Origin: Scilla litardierei
Taxonomy: Eukaryota; Streptophyta; Magnoliopsida; Asparagales; Asparagaceae
Direction: 5' to 3'
Assembly (NCBI GenBank): GCA_030789695.1
Contig: CM061136.1
Location: 130,052,648 to 130,116,647, forward strand
Length of the DNA: 64,000 nt
In this document: piece after piece, positions 56,664 to 64,000 of the stretch
How positions within the stretch are numbered: position 1 is the first letter of the stretch
How the letters are laid out: each line of letters opens with the position of its first letter
The notes under the pieces: generated by a model
What the model saw: the letters and a program-made list of their open reading frames with translations, nothing else
What the model was told of the DNA's origin: nothing
Databases searched by the model: none
Position numbers and translations under genes: made by a program

Positions 56664-58436
56664 TGATGTGTCATTATATTTCACATTTTATCTATATGAT
56701 TACACGTCAAAATGATTGCTCAATTACACATTTCATACGCTTTTACGCTCATAATTGTAACTATCGAACTTTAAGAGCATGTGGCTGTATTTCAGGTAAT
56801 ATCGAGCGATTTGGAGAATATTGAAGGAGAAAGCGCATGCTTCGACACCCGAACTCATGAAGCGCCATGTTCGGTGACTCAAAGCTACTGGGGAGAAAGG
56901 AAGGGGCAAGAGAGAATGGACGAGGAAGAGGAGAACGAAGAAAGAATGGTTCTATGATACCATGACTCATGGATTCCAGGTCGCTCAATCGAGCTATGAT
57001 GCGGCGAAGGAATCGAGCAACCCAAAGTGCTGGAAACCGGACAGCCGTGCACTATTTTCAAATATGCTATCACATGAGATTTTTTAATATTTTTCTGCTA
57101 TTTTTTCCAGATAGTAGACTTCAAGACAGTGCCAACGCCACGAAGAACACACCAATCGAAGGTGGAATGAGCTCTGGCGAATTTCTGTAAGTTGATGCTG
57201 CAGTACTGAAATCTATTTTCAGCAATCTACTCGACTGAGCAGGACCCTACTCGAACGAGCAGAGTGTTGCAGCGCTGAAATTCGACTAAACAAAAGCCTA
57301 CTCGACCGAGCAGCTGTCTACTAGGTCGAGCAGCTGCATACTCGACCGAGCAGGGTGCCTACTCGACCGAGCAGACCCTACTCAGTCCGAGCAGGCAGTG
57401 CGACGTTTAGGCAATGATTCCATATTTTCTGATGGCTCGACTGAGCAACCATTTACTCGACTGAGAAGCTACCTACTCGGTCCGAGCAGACCTTACTTGG
57501 ACCGAGCAGACAAACCGACGTTTTGGATGATGGATCCAGACTTCTGACGACTTGACCGAGTAGCCATCTACTCGACCGAGTCGCCGTAGGCCCAGATTTT
57601 AAGTTCCGTCTGGATTTTGGCGACGATTTTGAGAGGGCTTCTGGGGGTTGTTTTTGCGACGGTTTTTGAGGGAGGAAGGGGCAGCCGTTATTAGGGGGCA
57701 CTTTTGGAGAGTTTTTTAGGGAGTTCTAAGGAGTTTGGGGAGACGATCTTTTTGGGAAGTTAGGCTACGCCATAGGCCCCTCTTTTGTATCAAGATAAGT
57801 ATTGTTGTCTCTTTAATTCCATTTTTTATTTCTTTGTGATTTCTTATTAAATATCTCCTTGATGCATTCGTAGTTCTATCTAGGGATAATGGATTAGCCC
57901 TAGGATTTTAGGATTTAGATGCAAAGTTGGGATTTTTATGATGTGTTAGGAATAAAAGGGGATGCATTCAAACCACGTGAGTGGTGAGATTATTGTAGAT
58001 CCCTAATGCATGTACCATATGCATCTATCGCACGAGCGGGGTGAATATGGTATATTAGATTCATGATGCCTAGACACATGAATTCACTTCCTAGATGCTA
58101 CAACCCCCAATTAAACCAATGCAACGTAGAAGTCTCAACCAAGCATCGACGTCCGACGGTCCTAGCGGCGAGACCTAAAGCCCTAGCCTTTTATATTTTA
58201 TTTCTTTTTTTCTTTGTGTGGAACCCCTTGTTTGCGATGTTGAGTGACACAACCTTCGCATCCATCACCATTACGACCCTCCATACTCCACATTCACCAA
58301 TAAACCTGCAAATCTAACTCAACCTAGGAGTAGATAGGTAGTATAGCACCGCTTCCCCGTGTTTGATACCCGCTTGCCACTATATCTTGCACTTGCGGTA
58401 AACGATATCGTTTTGGAGTTGATTCCGGGCCGATCA
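56664..58436 (+). repeat. 3' LTR of E
   Basis: 1773 bp, TGATGTGTC..GGGCCGATCA, followed by GTTAT (58437-58441). No clear TATA box seen. Confidence 0.9.
57230..57590. repeat. CTCGACCGAG dyad array in the E 3' LTR
   Basis: Ten-base sites start at 57230 and 57250, then 57301, 57321, 57341, 57362 and 57381 (steps 20, 20, 21, 19 bp). More degenerate sites follow to 57590. Counterparts lie in the 5' LTR at 22950-23087, 42208-42415 and 43110-43470. Confidence 0.85.
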
Positions 58437-58441
58437 GTTAT

Positions 58442-59903
58442 CGCATTTGCAATTTAGGAATCATTTATCTAGAGTTACTCGTTTTTTCGATACTATTCAC
58501 ACGATCAAGCTTCCACGATACTATGCAGTGTTTTAATCTAGATTTACACATTATCTAGATTTACACAATTTACAGTACTAGTATGTAGTCTTTAGTGATA
58601 CTGTGCATATTGTCAAGATTAGTTAACTGTTCAAACGAGCAATTGCTAACGAAAAGTTACCGATTCACCTTGTAATGAAATGCGCGTTTTGATTAGAGGT
58701 AGGGATACCTGATTTCACAGGTGTTCAAAATGAGTTAGCTACACAACTAATAATAATAATAATAACATCTAACTTACTATTTTATAACTAATATAGGTTT
58801 ATAAAATATTAACATATAAGATAACTTATAAAATAACTTTATATTATAACTTATATTAAAAACTTATATAATAACTTGTATTAATAACTTAAACTTAACT
58901 TAACTTAAACTTAACTTTATAAAAAACATTATAACCTAACTCTTACCTTTACCTCTCTCTCTGTCTCTTTCTTTCGACCTGTCTTTTTTTCCCCATTTTT
59001 TGCTGCAGAGAGCGCACGGCAGCTAGGGTAGCCAGGGGCAGCAGCCAAAAGGCTGGGTGCACAGCAGCTAGGGCGACCAGGGGTGGCTGCCAGGAGGCTG
59101 GGCACACGGTGACCGGCTAGGGCGACGGCCAGGAGGTTGGGCTCATGGCAGCTAGGGCGACTAGGGGCGGCGGCCAGGAGGCTGGGCTCACGGAGGCCCG
59201 GAGATGGGCGGTGGCCTGTGCAGCGATGGTAGCACACGCATGTGCTGGGTATGGTGGCTAGGGCACACGGCAAGAGGGCGGGCGGTGACCTGGGATGCGG
59301 GGCACAGGCGGTGCACGCGACAGAGGCTATGGGGAGGGAGAAGGTGGAAGGAAAGGAGGGGATTTTGATGATGTTGATGTGGTAGAGTTGATTTCCAATT
59401 CCAATTTCAGTTCTTCACCCTCAATTTCGGATTTGGTTGTCTGATTTGGGATGAAAAAAATTTGGTTTAGATTGATTTTTGGGTTGATTTGTTTGCTGTT
59501 TGGTTGAAAGAGGGGGATGATCTCAGATTGATTGAGAGAAGAACATGATGGGGATTTGTACTGCCTCCTTCCAACAAAGAGGAGGGTGGCTATAACACAA
59601 GGGAACATACGGTTGAGGGTGCTGTGAGAGAGAGGGTGTGTGCTGAAATTGAAGAGGGGGAGAGGGTGGTTGTCGACAGATGGAAAGGAGAGCTGCCGAA
59701 ACTATTGGTTAGGGGATTAATTAGGTTAGGTTAATTATCTTAAGGGTGATAGTAATTTAGGCTATGGCAAAAATAGAAATAAGAGCGCGCTCGTGTCGAC
59801 TCGTAGAGATAGAACTCACGGACGAAATAAAAATACTTGGATTACCGAAAATAAAATACAGTCACACCACAATCAAACAGGCCTAAAAATACCAGTCGTT
59901 ACA
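58442..59903 (-). repeat. Right part of the 3' LTR of G
   Basis: It ends (plus) CCAGTCGTTACA at 59903, next to G's reversed PPT. Frames on both strands across 58929-59608 show no domain. Confidence 0.75.
59021..59215. repeat. 45-bp tandem repeat in the G LTR
   Basis: About four copies of a unit built on GCAGCTAGGGCGACCAGGGG plus GGCCAGGAGGCTGGGC; the third is shortened. Confidence 0.85.
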
Positions 59904-59917
59904 TCCTTCCTTCCTTA
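59904..59917 (-). promoter_or_regulatory. PPT of G
   Basis: Reverse complement TAAGGAAGGAAGGA directly before the LTR start TGTAACGACTGG. Confidence 0.85.
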
Positions 59918-59941
59918 GAACAATTCCGTCCTAGGAATTCT

Positions 59942-60148
59942 CTACAGGGCATAGAAAAGGTAGGGGTAACATCCATGCATCTCATCCTCTCGCTCCCAGG
60001 TAGACTCTTCTGGCGAGTCACGACACCACATTACCCTGACTAGATCAACAATCTTGTTCCTGAAGATTTTCTGGTGTTGATCAAGGATCTCCACTGGTTT
60101 CTGCTCGTATGTCAAGTCCGGATGAACTACGATCTCTGAGTAGTCCAC
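59942..60148 (-). pseudogene. G pol C terminus: chromodomain-like segment
   Basis: VVHPDLTYEQKPVEILDQ, KIFRNKIVDLVRVMWCRD and SPEESTWEREDEMHGCYPYL have the chromodomain pattern of gypsy chromoviruses (aromatic residues in WCRDSPEESTWE). Such domains direct integration to modified histones. It is separated from the rest of pol by frame changes. Confidence 0.75.
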
Positions 60149-60149
60149 G

Positions 60150-61480
60150 ACATGCTATGGTCACTTACATAGCGACGCAGCTGCGAGATGTGGAATACAT
60201 TGTGCACTCCCTCCAAGGCAGGGGTAGTGCAAGCTTGTAGGCCACCTCTCCTACTCGCTCTAGAATATCGAAAGGCCCAATGAATCGAGGACTAAGCTTT
60301 CCTCTCCGTCCAAAACGAATCAATCCTCGGTTGGGCGAGATCTTTAGAAAAGTATGATCACCGGGCTGAAACTCCAGATGTCGTCGCCTCGCATCTGCCT
60401 AATGCTTGTACCTGTCCTGAGCCAACTGTAGCTTCACTCTAATGGTCCAAACCACATCCACGGCTTCTGTGATTAGCTCAGGACCAACCAACTCTCGATC
60501 TCCTACATCATTCAACTCAAGGGGGATCGACACTTCCTCCCATACAGTGCCGCAAAAGGAGTCATGCCAATGCTAGACTGGTAGCTATTATTGTATGCAA
60601 ACTCCACCAAATGGAGATGGTCTTTCTATGATCCTTTGAAGTCCAGCATACATCCCCGTAGCATGTCTTCAAGTATCTGAATAGTACGCTCTGACTGACC
60701 ATCTGTCTATGGATGGTAAGCCATACTAAAGTTCAAGTGGGTTCCCAAGCTTTTCTGGAGGCTCCTCCAGAAATGAGATGTGAACCTGGTGTTTCTGTCC
60801 GAGACAATGCTAATAGGAATACCATGTAACTTCATAACCTCATCCATGTACTTCTTGGCCAACACTTCTGTAGACTGGCCCCTCTGAAAGGAATGACGTG
60901 CGCCGTCTTGGTCAATCGATCTACGATCACCCAGACAGCGGAATTCTGCTTTGTACTCTTGGGTAGTCCAGTCACGAAGTCCATTGTAATGTGCTTCCAC
61001 TTCCACTCCGGAATGGGTAAGTGCTGTAACAAGACAGTAGTCCTCTGATGTTCAGCCTTCACCTGCTGACACACAATACACTTTGCCACGCTCCGTGCGA
61101 CGCTTCTCTTCATGATGCCACCAGTAATGCTGTCGCAGATCCTGATACATCTTGGTACCTCCAGGATGTATAGAGTAAGGAGAGCTGTGAGCTTCCTCCA
61201 ACAGCTCCTCTCTAATGGTACCAGACGATACACAGATCCTATCCTCAAACCTGAAGGATCCATCTGCATGAATCTTAAACTTTGGCCTCTGGCTTGCTAT
61301 AACCAGATCTTTGATCTTTTGCAGCTTCTCATCGTCCATCTGAGTAGTCTTGATCCTCTCCACTAATATCGACTGGATGTGCATGCCCATCAAAGATGCA
61401 GTCATCCCTGGTAGGATCACTTCTATACACATGTCCCGGATCTCTTGTTGCAATCTCCACTGAGTCGTAAGCGTCATCAC
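60150..61480 (-). pseudogene. G integrase, in several frames
   Basis: N-terminal zinc site: SSPYSIHPGGTKMYQDLRQH in one frame, then CIVCQQVKAEHQR in the next. Catalytic core: MDFVTGLPKS with the first D, VSDRNTRFTSHF with the second D (usually SDRDPRF), third residue in a decayed part. The C-terminal part 60150-60440 can be read in pieces (FGRRGKLSPRFIGPF, VFHISQLRRYVSDHS). At least three frame changes. Confidence 0.8.
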
Positions 61481-61494
61481 TGCTGGTAGACGAC

Positions 61495-62043
61495 TTAATG
61501 CATCAGGTACGACATTGACCTTCCCAGGATGGTCTGAATGTCAATATCATAATCTGCCATGAGCTCGACCAATCGTCTCTGACGCATGTTGACCTCCTTC
61601 TGAGTGAAGAGATAATTCAGACTTTTATGATCTGAGAACACCTTTACGTACTCCCCCAATAGGAAGTACTTCCAAATATTCAATGCAAAAACCATTGCTG
61701 CCAACTCAAGATCATGAGTCTGGTAGTTATTCTCATGGATCTTCAACTGCCTGGATGAATATGCTATTACTCGACCATGCTGATGTAGCATGCATCCAAG
61801 TCCCTTGTCAGATGAATCACAGAAGACTTCGAATCCTCCCGATCGGTCTGGAATGATCAAGATGGGTGCAGTCGTCAACCTCTTCTTCAGTTCCTGGAAA
61901 GCATCCTCACATGCTTTCGACCAAACAAACACCACATCCTTTCTTGTCAATCGTGTCATGGCTCCTGCGATCTTCGAGAAGTCTTTGATAAACTTTCGGT
62001 AGTAGCCAGCAAGTCCCAAGAAACTCCGAATTTCGATCACCAT
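61495..62043 (-). pseudogene. G RNase H and RT connection
   Basis: [20 protein letters not shown] joins RT and RNase H. RNase H residues are present: [13 protein letters not shown] (D), [13 protein letters not shown] (E), [10 protein letters not shown] (D). An opening frame of 182 residues; a frameshift separates it from RT and a stop from integrase. Confidence 0.85.
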
Positions 62044-62153
62044 TCGGGGGACTGGCCAGTTTTGAACAAAGGCTACTTTTCAGGATCGACAGCGATCCCT
62101 TCTCCGAACACCATGTGGCCTAGAAACGCCACCTCGTTCAGCCAGAACTCGCA

Positions 62154-63116
62154 CTAGCTAAGTTTGGCATAAAGCTGGTGTCTTCTCATGGTCTCGAGAA
62201 CCTTCCTGATATGTTCTGCATGCTCTACTGCATCCTTCGAGCAGATGAGAATGTCGTCGATGTACACTACTACGAACTTGTCTAAGTATTCATACAATAC
62301 TTGGTCCATGAGACTCATAAATACCGCGGGTGCATTGGTCACACCAAACGACATTACTAAGAACTCATAATGTCCGTATCTGGTCCTGAATGCAGTCTTG
62401 GAAACATCTTCATCTTTCACCGTCACTTGATGGTACCCTGTCCTCAGATCCATCTTCGAGTAGACGCTTGACCCACCGAGCTGGTCGAAAAGATCGTCGA
62501 TGCGCGGTAGAGGGTACTTGTTCTTCACGGTGACTTTGTTCAGCTCGCGGTAGTCAACACACATACGTAGGGATCCGTCTTTCTTCTTCACTAGCAATAT
62601 AGGAGATCCCCAGGGAGATACACTGGGTCGTATCCATTCCTTCTTCAGTAGCTCATCAAGTGGGGCCCGTAATTCTTCTAGCTCAGATGGTGCTAAACGA
62701 TATGGTCCTTTGGACATCGGCTGGGCTCCTGGCATTAGTTCGATGGCAAATTTGAGGGTGCGATTCGGAGGCAAACCGGTAAGGTCGTCTGGAAACACAT
62801 CGATGAAATCTCGAACCACCTCTGGTATTTCAGGCTCAACTTCCAGTGCGGCTGCTACTGCTTCAGTCAACCTGGCTTTGTATTTCACTGGACCTACAGA
62901 TTTGCTTCCACTAATGAACTCGAACTTTGGATGATCAGGAATATCGAAGGCTACCCTCCTTTGACAATAGTCAATAGTGGCATGGAAAGTTCCCAACCAA
63001 TCCATCCCGAATACAACATCAAAGTTCGGGATATCTAACATCATGAAGTCCGTGAATAACGCTTGTCCACAAATCACCACGGGACATTGAGAATACCCAT
63101 TGGTCGCCTTTATCAC
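62154..63116 (-). pseudogene. G reverse transcriptase with end of protease
   Basis: 320 open codons. N-terminal part: [20 protein letters not shown], the C-terminal protease region. RT motifs: [61 protein letters not shown] and the catalytic [10 protein letters not shown] stop at 62154 and a frameshift follow. Confidence 0.9.
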
Positions 63117-63290
63117 TCCGCCACCCGTGTTGATGTTCTAACAGGTGTTAAAGTTTTGACAGGAACGGTGTGGGTGCGAATGAATCGACTCGACAGGAAG
63201 CAGTGTGATGCTCCCGAGTCGAACAAGGAGAGGGCGGGTTTCCTAGCTACTAGCACGACACCTAGGTTATAAACACTAATCTAAGCAACC
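63117..63290 (-). pseudogene. G protease active-site part
   Basis: ALSLFDSGASHCFLSSRFI contains the D-S-G-A-S active site. A one-base loss near 63117 puts it out of frame with RT. Confidence 0.75.
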
Positions 63291-63318
63291 AATGCTAATG
63301 AAAGAAATGATACACTAA

Positions 63319-64000
63319 CTATGCTAGAAATATACATGTGATCATTTGACCGGTAGCCTCAGCCTCTTCGACGGTCATGGTGTAAGCCTCGCATTTCAGT
63401 GGTGGCTGCTGCCTTGCTTGCTGAAACATCCTCTGCTGTGGATGTAGAGGTGGACGCTGTGGAGCGTTTCCAGTCGGGGTAGCACTGGGAGCTGGGGCTG
63501 GAGCACATGGCTTATGATATAGGCAATTCCTAGCCATGAGTCCTGACTCTCCACAAACCAGACAAAGTCCTAAAAATCCTCAACACTCAGATTTGATGAG
63601 TCAAGGCTTCCCACAAAAGTGGCAGACCGGGAGGGCCTGCTGTTGTTGTCCTGGCCACTTAAACTGAGTCTGTTGAATAGGGCGGTGCATCTGTGGCCGT
63701 TTGCTTAGCCCAGCATGGGTCGGTGGGGGCCTCGCAGATGCTGCCAGCCTAAGCTCTTCATTCCCTTCCTCTTCGACCATCTCATGGTTACGAGCAATGG
63801 TCAAAACTGCAGTATGTGTGGTCAGACTAGCAGTGACCATCTTCCTCTGAATCTCAATGTTGAGCCCTTGCTGGAACTGCTGGGCTCAAGTCAATGCATT
63901 TGTAACCATCTCTGGGGTAAACCTGCTGAGCCTGGAGAACTCAGCGTCATACTGATCAACAGTCATCGAACCCTGCTTCAGGTTGATGAACTTCTTCATC
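63319..64000 (-). pseudogene. G gag, C-terminal part (runs off the window)
   Basis: The visible part begins with KKFINLKQGSMTVDQYDAEF (end of the gypsy gag domain), has an in-frame TGA near 63889 and stops near 63600. Two knuckle-like pieces remain: VCHFCGKP, cut by a stop, and CLVCGESGLMARNC, a CX2CX4HX4C knuckle with the histidine changed to leucine. A proline/glutamine-rich tail leads to the protease. Confidence 0.75.

Larger units (their letters stand above)
22379..58436 (+). mobile_element. Element E: non-autonomous Athila-like LTR element with one ORF, split by C and D
   Basis: The LTR starts TGATGTGTCATTAT (22379 and 56664) and ends GGGCCGATCA (44318 and 58436). TSD is GTTAC/GTTAT. 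PBS at 44325-44342. The interior, after removing D, is about 2.7 kb and has one broken ORF homologous to that of B. The 5' LTR holds C and a tandem duplication of about 1.06 kb. Confidence 0.85.
59904..64000 (-). mobile_element. Element G: Ty3/gypsy chromodomain retrotransposon, interior part
   Basis: Minus strand order: gag (continues beyond 64000), protease, reverse transcriptase, RNase H, integrase, chromodomain-like end, PPT, LTR. This is the gypsy order, and the C terminus fits the Tekay/Del group of chromoviruses (tentative). Several frameshifts and stops make it dead. It is the outermost element of the right-hand nest. Confidence 0.85.

Noticed and set aside
58929..59273. 114-codon minus frame with Leu/Ala/Pro repeats
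   Set aside because: 45-bp tandem repeat in the G LTR, unit divisible by three.

Overview
The window is plant nuclear DNA, almost certainly a heterochromatic intergenic block of a flowering plant. Everything I can recognise is an LTR retrotransposon or a fragment of one. I see Ty1/copia and Ty3/gypsy gag-pol proteins, Athila-type parts (an ATHILA ORF-1-like protein and the primer-binding-site class TGGCGCCGTTGCC) and a chromodomain gypsy element. I found no host gene, tRNA, rRNA or CRISPR array. All long reading frames belong to transposons, and most are broken.

Layout. Boundaries come from TG..CA termini, 5-bp target-site duplications (TSDs), primer-binding sites (PBSs) and polypurine tracts (PPTs). 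R (minus strand, 1 to about 21600) is a copia-type element with a gag remnant and no pol. It was hit by a solo LTR S (3803-6149) and by copia element A (plus, 7277-21022, TSD TAAGC). A's integrase was then split by B (minus, 10912-17744, TSD TCCCC), a non-autonomous Athila-like element with one ORF. To the right, G (minus, from about 21600 past 64000) is a chromodomain gypsy. Its 3' LTR was split by E (plus, 22379-58436, TSD GTTAC/GTTAT), a non-autonomous element whose ORF is homologous to that of B. E's 5' LTR was split by copia element C (plus, 23088-42202, TSD GCAGA). C's pol was split by H (plus, 27764-39083, TSD CCTGC), an Athila-like element with gag, protease and ORF-1 but no RT, RNase H or integrase. 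Just behind E's PBS sits D (minus, 44351-53998, TSD GTTCC), a relative of R without any ORF. The order of insertion is therefore G, E, C, H on the right and R, A, B on the left.

The least explained signal is regulatory. Five sequence-unrelated families (S, C, H, E, B) each carry an array of family-specific short dyads in the U3 part of the LTR, spaced about 21 bp centre to centre (two helical turns). In S, C, H and B the array ends shortly before a TATA box. In S there are three blocks of four half-sites, at exactly 21 bp within each block and in alternating orientation. H has a second array plus TATA box in its interior, immediately upstream of its ORF-1-like gene, which looks like an internal promoter. 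B, E and H also share a motif (ATTGAGGRCAATG, then AGCTTGGGGGAG) followed by a small hairpin whose stem differs in sequence but keeps its pairing, and a common segment just before the 3' LTR. D carries a palindrome of about 1.2 kb inside one LTR.

Limits: repeats were aligned by eye, lineage names within copia and gypsy are tentative, the R/G junction is unresolved, and no similarity search was possible.
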